DNA of 64,000 bases, from contig CM023541.1 of assembly GCA_013350335.1 (NCBI GenBank), positions 39,982,739-40,046,738 of the forward strand, given 5' to 3'. A model generated the notes under the pieces. It had not been told where the DNA came from. It ran no database searches and saw only the letters and a list, made by a program, of their open reading frames with translations. Both the position numbers and the translations under genes were made by a program. The DNA is from Chimonanthus salicifolius (lineage: Eukaryota; Streptophyta; Magnoliopsida; Laurales; Calycanthaceae). Shown piece by piece: positions 15,301-25,346 of the stretch (positions within the stretch are counted from its first letter, which is position 1; every line of letters starts with the position of its first letter).

Positions 15301-17541
15301 ACTTACAGATAAAATTAGTAAAAAAGTGCCTCACAAAGGTTTGCATAAAGCCAAGTACAGAGAGTATGACATTTATATACCAAGTTAGTAGCAAAATAGA
15401 AGGTTTGTGGGGTGCAGGTGGGTGTGTAGGTGTGGGTGCTATGGTTAGGATCATGTCCAGTAGATCAACACGTTAGAAGTCATTTTTGCTAGAGACAACT
15501 TTTTTTGAAAATTTATACATGGATTTTAACGACTCAAGGCTTCTAACGTGCACCAAGGACATTGATTTGGTGAATGATGAAAAATAAAGCCATCACTAAC
15601 AACTATGTGGTGATTAAACATGCAAGGAAGGGCAAATACAAGTGCAAGAATGGTAAATGGGAAGATCAAGGACTTTATTAGGAATATGCTTTGAGCCCTT
15701 AGTCATTTATCTTAGTTATTGACATCTAAACATTGGAAATACAAGATGAGATTCCACAGGTGTATGTTCTTCGTAGAAAATATAATACTAACAAGTGAGA
15801 CAATAAATCAATTAAACAAAAATTGGAATTATAGAGGAAAGCTTTAGAGACAAATAATTTGAAGATTGGTACAATAAAAACATTTTTTTAACTGATTGAA
15901 ATAAAGACACAATATATAGAGCACGGTTTTCATGGGTCTGAGAATAAGGAGAATGAATCAATTAAACATTGACAATGGCTTAGCACAGCAATATGATAAA
16001 ATTTAGATACTTAGATGCAACCATAGAGCCAATTGAGGATCTGATTTGGAAATAACCAATATAGTGGATGTAGGGTGGGTAGATATAGTGCTAGCTAGTG
16101 GAGCCTTGTGTAAACAAGAGAGTGTCATCCCGATGAAAGGTGATTCTATAAGACAACAAATTAGACCAAGAGGTTGCATCAAGTGAAATGTCTAACGATG
16201 TTGAAAAGACAGGCACATATACAAAGGCACTAGAGAAGTGTATGCTAAAATGGAACGGGGGAGTAACATTAAAAAATAGAACTAAACACATTAGAAGAAC
16301 ATTAAAGGTAGCCCCAATGGATGAAATGATGAAGGAAGGCTATTTAAGATGGCTTGGGTGTGTATATAGACTAACAATAATTAAAAGGCCACAAATGGCA
16401 GGGACTATAAGAAGGGTGAGACATCTAAAGGATGTAATGAATGTGGAGCAACAGAGAATAAAGTTTTTGATATGATAGAGTGGAAATGTGAACTCAATAG
16501 CATAACCCAAATAGATGGGAAAATTGATAATGATGACGATTGACAGATAAGATACACCAAGGTACTCATCCACCAACACATGGGAATAAATTGGTCCAAG
16601 CCATTGTAAACTCCTCTCCATCTTCATCATTCCAACTCATTCTCATATAAAAATTATCCACATAAAAGATGATTGATCATCAGCATCAGTGCCAGCACAG
16701 TTGTAAGTACTTACTACACAACTATAAAAATTGTGAAAAAAGGCAGTCATCTGACAGAAGGTTAGCTTAAAAAATCAATCTCCAACCAAAAAAAAAATTG
16801 AGGGAAAAACTCACCACATAAGCAAACCAACAAAAGATCCCAACCAAAACAGACAACACACCAAATAACAAGCAACCATATGAGTGACACTAACTAAATA
16901 ACAAAAACTTCAGCATTATTTGTCTGAAATAGAAGGAGAAACAAAAAATCACAAGAAAAAAAACCCAACAATAAAAAGATGACAGTACAATAAACTAAAA
17001 ATTGCATAACAGTTATACATAAGCGAACCAGATATGACAAAAACAATGAACTGAAGAACTTGATCTAAACCTATCTAGATCAGAAAAGGCAACAAGAAAG
17101 AGCTACCCAAAGACCATTGAAAATTCAGAACAACAAATACAGAGATCAGTGGGCACAAAGGGACAAATACGCAGAACAGAAATCTGAAAAAGAAACCAAA
17201 GACAACCATCATAACAAAGAAGAAGAAGAAGAAAAAGAGAGGGACGAAAAGAGACAACATGACAGATGATATGCACAACTATGGAAGAAATCCCAGAAAG
17301 AGTAAAAGAGGAGAGTGTAAGGGATGGTTACGGTTGGTCCATTGATGGGATCAGAAGCAATGAAGTCTTCAACATCAGAAGAAGACCATTTTGGGAGAGG
17401 CTTCTCTCGAGTGAAGAAAATATCGGTATATGTGTCGATAATCGCAAATCTGTCGTCCCAATACTCTCTTAACTCCTTCACATAATTCTTCAAATACCCC
17501 ACCGTACTTGAACCAGAAGAAGAATCCGCGCCCTCCGCCAT
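3273..17541 (-). CDS. SDH6: Succinate dehydrogenase subunit 6 (SDH6), four coding exons
   Basis: Coding exons on the minus strand are 17541-17332, 7896-7794, 3536-3393 and 3283-3273. All have GT-AG borders and compatible phases (0, 1, 1) and give 155 residues. The protein has an N-terminal soluble part with PLPKW and EDFIASDPINGPT (about 48-70). A small-residue hydrophobic segment (about 79-97) follows, then WKYSKSPHG, a second Gly/Ala-rich hydrophobic segment (about 106-121) and a C-terminal ANHWMQLY...FLDWWKRK. I recognise this as the plant-specific SDH6 of mitochondrial complex II, an accessory subunit of the membrane anchor; the identification is from memory of the family. Translation from the upstream TTG at 17556 is unnecessary because ATG 17541 gives a good start. 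Introns of 9.4 and 4.3 kb hold transposons. A later donor in exon 3 (near 3369) would change the last residues. Confidence 0.83.
3393..3536 (-). CDS. SDH6: SDH6 exon 3
   Basis: 144 bp encoding residues 105-153, including AVLAFGAGAVFGWTFG, which reads as a membrane helix, and the acidic-aromatic tail DWWKRKTEG. The acceptor is GGCAG/GTGCAG and the donor GAAG/GTTGGT. Confidence 0.8.
6119..6152. repeat. (AT)n microsatellite
   Basis: Uninterrupted AT repeat immediately beyond the 3' end of an L1-like tail. A second run of the same kind sits at 6357-6385, preceded by AAAT repeats. Confidence 0.9.
6153..6300 (-). mobile_element. L1-type LINE 3' tail remnant
   Basis: Read on the minus strand, this segment ends in TGCACTTTTGGTGGCTC, then TTATTAATACAATTACC and CCATTTC. 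This parallels the tail of the plus-strand LINE at 11205-11262 (GCACCTCTGGTGCTTTT then AATACTATTACAATTATC). The TA-repeat replaces the A-rich tail. No coding frame remains. Confidence 0.5.
7794..7896 (-). CDS. SDH6: SDH6 exon 2
   Basis: 103 bp encoding LKCARKAAEVAATGSAIGAI and then STAGLAWKYSKSPH. Acceptor TTTTCAG/CTGAAA, donor CATG/GTACTA. The exon keeps frame with exons 1 and 3 exactly, which is the main support for a single gene across 14 kb. Confidence 0.83.
7958..8605. repeat. Two-copy tandem duplication, about 330 bp
   Basis: Copies at 7958-8287 and 8288-8605 share the ordered landmarks AATCATAAAACAC, GTTGCATTTATGC, GTGCAGGTACC/GTACAGGTAGCC, AACATGAAATC and GGCTAGAACAAGAAGC. They are clearly diverged, so the duplication is old. 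It sits in the SDH6 intron just upstream of exon 2. Confidence 0.7.
8683..9007 (+). mobile_element. TRIM retrotransposon, family 2 (3' LTR truncated)
   Basis: 5' LTR 8683-8800 (118 bp) starts TGTCACGAGG and ends CCCGTGACA. A degraded initiator-Met tRNA primer site follows at about 8801-8815 (TAGCATCAAAGC against the usual TGGTATCAGAGC). The internal part is short with no coding capacity and ends in the purine-rich GGGCCGGGGAG. The second LTR starts at 8925 (TATCACGAGGAC) but stops near 9007, losing its last third. Inside each LTR is GGGTTTATAAG or GAGTTTATAAG, a TATA-like promoter. Confidence 0.75.
9008..10780. other. Intron DNA with degenerate repeats
   Basis: No gene seen. The stretch around 9640-9830 is rich in GTCAAGT and GACTTGACT words typical of decayed plant repeats. 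The rest is AT-rich. Confidence 0.4.
10780..11262 (+). mobile_element. L1-type LINE, 5'-truncated 3' end
   Basis: Broken frames give the C-terminal end of a plant L1 ORF2 (HLVEHLVGAQYMVFRNHVKSL with several stops). A T-rich 3' UTR follows, ending in CTCTGGTGCTTTTATTTAAT and ATTATCATTTCC and then an A-run. Only the 3' end of the element remains. Confidence 0.6.
11476..12005 (-). mobile_element. TRIM retrotransposon, family 3, both LTRs present
   Basis: On the minus strand the 5' LTR is 12005-11889 and the 3' LTR 11592-11476, 117 bp each. Each starts TGTCACGGGAC or TGTCAAGGGAC and ends CCCTGTGACA. Directly after the 5' LTR is TTGGTATCAGTGCAAA (11888 downward), an initiator-Met tRNA primer site with one change. 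Before the 3' LTR is the purine tract GGGCTGGGGAC. The internal part is about 296 bp and codes for nothing. The LTR layout parallels the TRIM at 8683. I could not find a clean target duplication. Confidence 0.82.
13040..13340 (-). mobile_element. Possible Copia-like LTR fragment
   Basis: On the minus strand the words GAACCGAACCACTATAGATC and GTGAGTCCAATACTGGATG resemble the promoter and leader of Copia LTRs (accgaaccactataaatc type). Neither LTR end was located, so this is only a suggestion. Confidence 0.3.
15542..16541 (+). mobile_element. RTE-type LINE remnant (reverse transcriptase C-terminal part)
   Basis: Interrupted frames keep the usual RTE order: ALSPXLFXLVI-like (about 15690), FRYL-like (about 16005), then GWVRYSAS..., IPMKGDSI (about 16075-16150), a stretch ending RTKHIRRT, and VAPMDEMMKEGYLRWLG (about 16309-16360). 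It ends in GATGATGACGA-type repeats. Many stops; inactive. Confidence 0.65.
17332..17541 (-). CDS. SDH6: SDH6 exon 1 with start codon
   Basis: 70 codons starting MAEGADSSSG. The donor is CCAACC/GTAACC. The acidic Ser-rich start and the TREKPLPKWSSSDVEDF stretch match what I recall of SDH6. There is no obvious classic mitochondrial presequence, and I recall none being prominent in the family. Confidence 0.83.
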
Positions 17542-17559
17542 CGCCGCCAATCTCAATCG

Positions 17560-18844
17560 TCACTTGGCCTCTCGCTACCGTCTAAAAGGATTCTGAAAAT
17601 GAAAAATCTGAGAAGACGAAAACAACTGAAAAATCTAAGACTAATCGCAACCGTCCATTCCGATCCGACGGCGTTCACTTTGAGTGTGGCACGATATAAG
17701 CCTGCGGTAATCGTCAGCGGGTGATCATTATTTATTTATTTATGATATTTTGGCCAATGACAATGTTTTTGACAATATTTAGATTAATAATTTTTGCAAT
17801 AATGTCAAATTTTGATCGATATTTTTAATATTTATTTTTGAAATCATAAGAATGTTTAATCAGAATGATGCTATCTCTACGTTCATACCGCTTATTAAGT
17901 ATTGATGTATAATATTCATACATAGCGGCATATTATTGGTACACGTCAAGGGTAAAGATATATTTTTAAGCACCGCATTATACAGGCCAATACATATTGT
18001 ATCGGCCGTAGACACTATTTCTCAGCCGATATGGCCGATGTATTGGTAATATATATCGGTCCGATGTCAGTCGATATGATTAATGTCGGTCTTTTTTAAA
18101 AAAAAAAAAAAAAAACAATGGTGGTGGGTTCGCGTCGTTGTCTAGGCCGATATTTACGTTTTTAATTTTTTTAAAAAAAAAAATCCAGCTTCATTTTGGA
18201 TTATTTTTTTTTTAATTCAGATAAAATAAAATAATAATAAAATATCGATATTTAAAAAAAGAAAACAAAATAGGAGAGAGAAACTTATCGGCCGATATTT
18301 GCATATCGGCCGATGTCTCGGCCAAGCCGAATTTTGCACCCCTTGTACACAGTACTTGATGAGTCGTAGGTAGGAATAAAATGAGAATTTCACTCTATCT
18401 CTTGTCTTTTATCAGAATTTGCCTCAGTTATACGGCTGACCAAGAAAATTTTACAAAAAGTTGTGAAAATTTTAGCAAAAAAATCTTAATATAGTTTACT
18501 AGTTTGGATACGCATATACAAGTTTAGCTGAGCTTAATATAGAAAAGAAAAAAAGACTATAACATAGTAAAAATCTGTCATTTCCGTTATATTGAAAATT
18601 TGTTGTAATGATAGAATAAATTTAGCCGAATTTTTAAAAAAATAATACATACGTATCGAAATAATTAAAAGCACAGTTTTGCTTTAAAATTACAGTATCT
18701 CTTTGAAGATTAGACTTAGATATGGCTATCATATTGGGGGTGGGGTAGATAAAATGTAGATAATTTACAGAGCTTTGTATGATATGAAAGCCTCTCGTTG
18801 TCTTAGAAAAACAATTTTATAAAATAGTTATTAAACTCACAAGT
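17560..18844. other. Upstream region of SDH6 and TATCGG-rich patch
   Basis: The first 150 bp probably hold the 5' UTR and promoter of SDH6 (a TATATCG-like box on the minus strand near 17690). The rest is AT-rich. From 17990 to 18345 it is dense in TATCGG and CCGATA words separated by A/T runs. No gene seen. Confidence 0.5.
17990..18345. repeat. TATCGGCCGATA-rich dispersed repeat, copy 2
   Basis: Contains TTATCGGCCGATATTTGC, ATATCGGCCGATGTCTCGG, ATATATCGGTCCGATGTC and GTCGATATGATTAATGTCGG. The last two recur almost unchanged at 39869-39909. The word is its own reverse complement, so the repeat is full of small inverted repeats. Confidence 0.65.
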
Positions 18845-20359
18845 TTTGTTGTCACGCCCCGACCCGACCGGTGGGCCCGGAACGCGACTGATTTTTTTTT
18901 TTTTTTGAAAGGTAAGTAAACTAAACCACAAGCACTCTTACTGGGCCGGATCAACAGTTAGGCCCAGCGGTTACACATCAGCCCGTTAAGTGGACTCAAA
19001 CATGTACCATATGCCTGCCCCAAAGACAAAGCAAAAACAACACAACAATAACATCCACTCATAATGCGATCAACAGATACCAACATTGATTAATCAATCA
19101 TAACATTGTCTAAAATGGCAACATAGCCGATTACAACATTTAAACATAAATTAAGTACCACATCCGGTACTTAATACAAAAACAACGGTTCCTAGAACCA
19201 ACAAAAAGATCAGGGCATTCCTCTCCGGGGGAATCCCAAAACACTGCTTTAGCTCAAACGCCCTAAGCCTGAAAGAGAGGGTCCTCCTCCTCGGGTTCAT
19301 CGCCTGAAAGGTGAGTGGTGTGAGCTAACTAGCCCAGTGAAGGATAATTAACAATGCACATTCAGCAAATAGTAAACAGGTTAACAACAGTTAATATCAC
19401 ATGCTTGATAACAGTAAGCATAATCTCAAATAAGATAATAACATCATCAACTATCAATCACTGCCATTATCCACCGTAACGCCTGCCGACTACACTGAGA
19501 CCAGTATTAAGTCCCGACACGGTCAAAATACATCCTTGCAAGTACATCTCCGACTCTTAAACGTAACCGGTACTGACACCCTCAAGTCAGCAACTGACGA
19601 CAGCATGGTCCGCCCATGGTCCAGTAGACATAAACCATCTCTCATATGGCCGATATTGGTTCAATAGCCCAGGTACGTGGAAGCAGTCTTACATACACAT
19701 ACGGTCAACATCGTAATATCAAATCATCACAGCACTCTTACCATAGTGCATCATGTATAGGCACATGAGTGGGTTCATCAAAACCGAAACCACTCATTGC
19801 TCAAAATAACACCTGTTAACAAAATCTGCAAAGTTAAGTTCCCTCACTGTGATCGTGTGGTTTCGCGGTCTCTGTCAAACAACATGCAAGTGCGCAATCA
19901 ATATACATATCAGATACGTACATATACGTAGTATTTGGAAATCACACGTTTTCCCACAAAATATCCAGGGTTCATGGAAATGAGTCTCCTACTTGGTTTC
20001 TAGCCTTTTTAAATCATCCACAAGATAATAATATAATAATAAAAAGGGGCTCAGTCCAAACTCATATTGTCTTCTGGGCATTGACCAGATTGACGTATTG
20101 AGTGAGGTCTAGATCCTCGGGTCACTTCTCGGTTGTCTTCTGGATAGGACCAGAGCTGACATTTTGAGTAGGCCTCGAGGTCACCCAGTGCCCGACTATA
20201 GTGCCGGCCTGAAAGTGAATCACTCAGTTCCCGACTAATGTCGGACTGAAAGCGGATACAATAATATTTACACTATAAATAATAAGAGAAAGGGGTTAGT
20301 ACAGTTTTATTTAACAAGGGGGTTATAAACCATCACATCACATAATCTAACGAAATAAT

Positions 20360-20542
20360 AAATTTTTTTTTTTTTTTTTTGGAATAAAATAATAATATTT
20401 AATTATTTAAATATTTATTCATTTTTTTTTTCTTCGGTGGGAACCAACATTTAAAACCATAAGCAACTATAATCTCAAAAAATTTTTTTTTTTTTTTTTT
20501 TTGGAATAAAATAATAATATTTAATTATTTAAATATTTATTC

Positions 20543-20545
<3 letters not shown>
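20360..20545. repeat. Internal direct duplication inside the solo LTR
   Basis: The block TTGGAATAAAATAATAATAT plus TTAATTATTTAAATATTTAT occurs at about 20379-20423 and again at about 20501-20544, each after a long T-run. A third, weaker related block follows the AT microsatellite near 20618. Confidence 0.8.

Positions 20546-20600
<55 letters not shown>
20546..20600. repeat. (AT)n microsatellite
   Basis: About 27 uninterrupted AT units inside the solo LTR, followed by a run of T. Confidence 0.95.
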
Positions 20601-20617
<17 letters not shown>

Positions 20618-22079
20618 CCAAAGGAAACCAACCTTAAAAGCACAGCAACATTAAAACATTTTTATTTTTATTTTTTTATTTTTTTTTTTCCATTTTTTTT
20701 TTTTTTTTCTCTTTCTTCTTCCTCTTCTTCTTCCCCGTTCACTGTCTGCAACAGACAGTGAACGGCCGGTGAACAGTAAAACCGAAAATGCCAAAAGGGG
20801 TATTTTCTGGACTCGGTTTTTACATCTGACCGGTCCGATGGATTCCTCCGGGAGTCCTCTTTCCATAGGGAGAGGTTTGGAGCTCTGAAACTCAGTGAGC
20901 CATCCGATATTAACACCGGAAGCTCACTGATACGAGGAACCCTAAAATTTTCCTTAAATTTTGAAATCGTTTTTCTCACTGAAAACAAAGCCAAATTCAA
21001 AAATTTTTGATTCAAAACCGATCGAAATTGAGAGGGGAATGCAGTGGTTACCTTGGTTTCGATTCCTGGGTTGAAAATCGGGTTTTTGGAAAATAATTTC
21101 CTCTAAGTTACTGTTACAAAAGAGGGTCGGCCGGCTGAGTTTTACACAGAGAGAAAAGGGAGAAGAGAAGGAAATTAATGGGAGTTTAAAACCGAAGGTT
21201 GAACCGGTTTTTATAGGGTTTTTCGGCAGGGAAATCCGGCACGGGCGATGGGACGCGACGACGGCGAATCGCCGGAAAATCGGGCAGCAGAGCACGCCGC
21301 ACGCGGCTGAACCTGCTACAGCAGGTTTTTGGTTTTTTGCAAATCAGCCCTCCAAGTTTCCAATATTTGCAAAAAGGGCCCTATTTTGATAAAAACCTGA
21401 TTTTTAACTAAAACAGTAATTTCAAAAGCTCAAAAATTTAATCCAACCTTATAGATAAGTTGGGTTTTAAAAATCTTAATCATCATAAAAATTTCAGATT
21501 TTAACTCTTATTAAAAATCATTTATTTAAATAAAATTCATATTTTACCCATAATTACTTAATTAAACAAATGTAAAAATAACTAATTTTTAAATCTTATT
21601 TTGAAGTGAAATGAAATATCTAGATCATTTTTAAAATGGTCTACCACCAGTTACCCTTTTCTGAATTTATCTTGTTCCTGAAATTATTTAAAATAATTAA
21701 AACTCCTTTTCGGGGTTTTGACGGGCGATATTTAAATATCATTTTCTGAAAATAATTTTATTTTAAAATCAGAAATGTAAATCCTTCATTAAGGAAAACA
21801 TTATTCACCAATAATATTCACAAAATCACACAATTTATAAAAATATACACAAGAAGTGGTAAATTACCAAAATGCCCCTCCAGCTCGACGAGCTGAATCA
21901 CTGAGTTTTCGGGCTCAGATCGGGCCAAACTTGGGCTTTCCTCGAAGCCCTAACCAAAAACCTCAAGATCAACCGGTTAAACATGATTAACGAGCTAAAA
22001 ACTCGCCTAATCTGGGGTAGGGTATTACATTTGTAGAGTAAAGTATTGGACAATGAAGAAAGGAAAATTAGATAAAGTT

Positions 22080-22455
22080 AAGGTGACACTACGTTAGATG
22101 AGTGATTTTATTATGACGGATAAATAAAGAATAATCATGTTAGACAAATAATAAAAATAACTTCGATAGAGGATAAATTGAAATAAACACATTTGATATA
22201 GTTTGTATATGTGAATAGAAAACCGAAGACGGTCCTAGTTCATAGAAATGAGAAGTTACAAGTTGTAGGTACAAAGAGGAGGGTAGACAGGTGGAAACAC
22301 TAGAAATAATTAGTAAATTAAGACGTGATAAATAGTCGAGAGTGACTGCACTGAATAGTTTGTAATACGATCAAAACGAGAAGTAGAACTCAAAAAGTTG
22401 ACTCCAAATATATGGAATTGTGAGTGCGATGTTAGTGATGATGATGATGGATATG
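22080..22455 (+). mobile_element. RTE-type LINE 3' tail remnant
   Basis: A decayed frame reads RPKTVLVHRNEKLQVVGTKR, then RRVDRWKH and a terminal KVDSKYMEL-like end, followed by a GATGATGATGG tail. This is the same arrangement as the ends of the RTE copies at 16.5 and 33.6 kb. It lies directly beside the solo LTR. Confidence 0.5.
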
Positions 22456-22459
22456 AAGT

Positions 22460-23640
22460 GTGTAAAGTTTCATTACTATTGATCATTTGAATGATATAGC
22501 TTTGGTTGTAAAGTTTCAATGATTATATACCATTAATTTTTAAAAGTTCAAATATTAAGAGATAAAACTTCATATAACCCTAATCAAATGGTCCTATTTA
22601 TATCACCCTCGTCTATGCCGGCTTCAAGACCCATTTAAAAGGAAGTATCAGTATCAACTGAAATCGGGTTAGCTCGCCCGAATTTTTGAAATGGGTCAAC
22701 CGAAATCGAGTTGACACTGACCCAAGTTGCACCCCTACCCCCACGGAACAAAAAATTGATTTTGATCAAAATCTTAACTTAGAAAGCCTATTGAGACTTT
22801 GTCCGATAAAATACACTAATAAGATATGTTATTAAATTAATAATGTGTATTTATTGGCACCATTGTAAATTTTCTATAAGTTCTCGATAAAATGGCGTTA
22901 AAAACATGGTAAATGATAATATCGCGATAGTATCCTGATACATTTTCGTTGAATTCATTATTGAGATTTTATTTTATTAATATTTCATTTATTATTTTAT
23001 TATTATTTTTAAAATATTATATCTTTCGCAAGATTTTTTCGTACAAAAATTCAGAAGTTTGAAAATATTCCGATACTACCAATCATCGTTAATATCCCAA
23101 GAACGATATTTGTGACAATTTAAGGCCACACAGTTGGGTGTAATGTAAAGAGGGCCGTATGAATAGTCTATGTATGAAGTTTCACATCTATTTGTTGATT
23201 TTAATTTTTTTTAAATTTAATGGCCCGTGCTCATCGAAATTTAAATGCGAAGATTTTATAATATGAACTATCAATTGATAATAAAACTTTATATAATCTA
23301 ATAAATTAAAAAATATGAGACTCATAATCTATTGAGTTAAACTAGTGAGACTCTTCATAAACTCATGACATTAAATGGATAATAGGTTTTACAGTTTTGG
23401 ATTTATTTGATAAGTGATTACTGTCCATTGATTGTATAAGTATATAATTTTAGCTTTTAAATTTAAATAAGTATAGACAATTATTTTTTAAAAATTTTAA
23501 ATTAAGAGATAAAGCGATAAAATAGAAGTGAAACTTTCAATACACTATTCATTTGTTCTCCTTTACATGATATTTAGTTACGTGGACCTCTCCAGTAGTA
23601 CCTCTCTGTAAATCAGGCCATCTAAAAGTTTGCCCCTGAT
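22460..23640. other. Intergenic, AT-rich repeats
   Basis: No gene seen. 23110-23300 resembles parts of the MITE-like repeat at 37945-38256 (ATGTAAAGA...GTATGAA(G/A)(T/C)TTCAC and TCAATTGATA). 22620-22740 has the GGTCAACC and GTTGCACCCCTA features of hAT-like short elements. Confidence 0.4.
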
Positions 23641-23718
23641 CAATTCCCGCTCGCGAGCGAATTCAAATTTATACACCTGAATCCAAATCCAACTCTTTCT
23701 CTCTCTCCCCATAGAATA

Positions 23719-24900
23719 ATGGAGTTGAAGAAGGAAGAAGAAGAATCGCCTCCAATATCCCTCCTAGAAATCGGAAACGAGGATGACGCGTTCCTCCTAC
23801 AGCCATCATCCTACCGCATGTAGCCCTCTCCCCGTCGGCATCAGCGGTCTACCTCTCTCTCCTATCACTCTCCCCAGATCTGACCGTCCAATTCCCCAAT
23901 CTGGTATTGCCGACTAAAATCTTCACTTTTTCTGCCCTGTGCCTGTGATGTTTACCTGTTTATTCTATTGGGGTCTGTTGGGATTGGCGAACAGAGGAAA
24001 ATTTTGAATCGTCTACAGTTCAATAGCCCATCCCCATCCCGGTCGGTTTCACTTTCCCCTTTTTTTTTCATATAAAAAGATTTCGCTTCTGCAGGAAAAA
24101 ATTCAGGTTATCGGAATTGCCTGTAATATTTTGGCCGATCCAAATGCACCTGAAATCTTGACATTTCGTTGCAGCTTAACAGAAGTACAAAAATGGTTGA
24201 CAATAGAAGAAATTGGTTGGTGTTTTGAGTAATTTGTAATGAATGAAGGAGATAATCAATTGGAAAATGAAAATTTGGTATGTTTCTGCTAATTTCTGAA
24301 ACTACGGTTTTCTAAAAAATTCCAATTCTGTAGTTTTTTTTATTCCTCTGTACAGCCAAACCTTCCAATTCTGATGTGGAATTGAGGAATTCCATGCTAC
24401 CAAATCTTAAGATTTGGTTCGGATCCTAAGAAAATAAATGGATCTGGATATGGGCTTAATTTCATTCAACGGGTCTATTCCACAAGTCATTGGCCTTGTG
24501 GGTGTTTTTTTTTTTTCTAATTTTCCAACTGCCTTTGGCCATTCTTATCATTGAATTTTTCCTTCTTGTTGTGATGTCTAATGGTTGCTTGTTAGAATTT
24601 GACAATCTGTTCTGGTGCGTAGTTGCCTCTGTCATTGCTCAGATCTGACTACGAGCTATCCGATATGGAAACCTTGAATTAACATGAAACCAAATGTATT
24701 CTGCTGTCAGACACGTGACTGTATTATAACTTTGTTTCCGCTTCAGGTTGCTAAAAAGAGCGTCTTTTTAACTTCAAATAAAGGTGGCTTTGCAGATATT
24801 ATCATGAAATCAATCTCCATCAATGATGTTCTAATCAAGAAAATCATTATCACTACTGAACTAAATTCTTAAGAGGGCTTCAGCTAAACTTCTTGAACCA
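23719..24900 (+). pseudogene. Broken gene, possibly repeat-helical protein
   Basis: ATG 23719 opens MELKKEEEESPPISLLEIGN and runs 34 codons to a TAG at 23821-23823. In the neighbouring frame the sequence continues LPHVALSPSASAVYLSLLSL to a good donor at 23903/23904, so one indel seems to separate the two. Candidate exon 2 starts at 24095 (EKIQVIGIACNILADPNAPE). A further piece after an acceptor at about 24746 reads VAKKSVFLTSNKGGFADIIM to a TAA, with another frame continuing KRASAKLLEPWKGLLQP to a GT donor. I do not recognise the family; the helical Leu-rich look suggests an armadillo-type protein. A sequencing error is an alternative to true decay. Confidence 0.45.
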
Positions 24901-25346
24901 TGGAAGGGATTGCTTCAACCTGTATGTCGTTCTTACTTATTGTCAATCCATTGATTAAAAAGAAAAGAAAACTATTCAAATATTATGCTTGAATCCCCAT
25001 TTTTAAGAACATTGTATTTTTTGGTAAATTTTGCTATTAGTTTTTGTTTCTGCAGAAATACCACAATTTACAATAGAATTTTTACAACCCTGAACAATTT
25101 ACAACCTGGTTTCAATTTTCAAAACCTTGCTAACTATGTTAATTTATTTTATTTGGATTATTGAGGTTAGAACATCCCTTGATGGAGTGAATGTTGCTTT
25201 TGAGCCTTGACTTGATCACAATACGAGAGAATCATTTTCTTTATGGTTCAAAGATGAGAATACATGGCCTCATTCCAGTACTTGGCGATACTAGTTGACT
25301 AGAGAGGCAATGAAAATTATTGAAGTGGAGGGTTTTGTTATGAACT

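Larger units (their letters stand above)
18845..22034 (-). mobile_element. 3180-bp solo LTR with TTTGT target duplication
   Basis: The element is 18850-22029, flanked on both sides by the identical pentamer TTTGT (18845-18849, 22030-22034). On the minus strand it starts TGTAATACCCTACCCC and ends GGTCGGGGCGTGACA, the TG...CA ends expected of an LTR. No gag-pol coding is present. The length suggests a Ty3/Gypsy element with giant LTRs, which is inference. It contains T-runs, a long AT microsatellite and a partial internal duplication. Open frames on the minus strand (20651-21295) show no known domain. Confidence 0.8.

Noticed and set aside
17209..17556. Longer first SDH6 exon with a five-residue extension and read-through past the donor
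   Set aside because: The extra start is TTG, not ATG, and the part beyond 17332 is intron: a good donor there joins in phase to exon 2.
20651..21295. Overlapping minus-strand open frames (71-115 codons)
   Set aside because: They lie inside the solo LTR, include poly-Lys/Glu from T-rich DNA, and match nothing I know.
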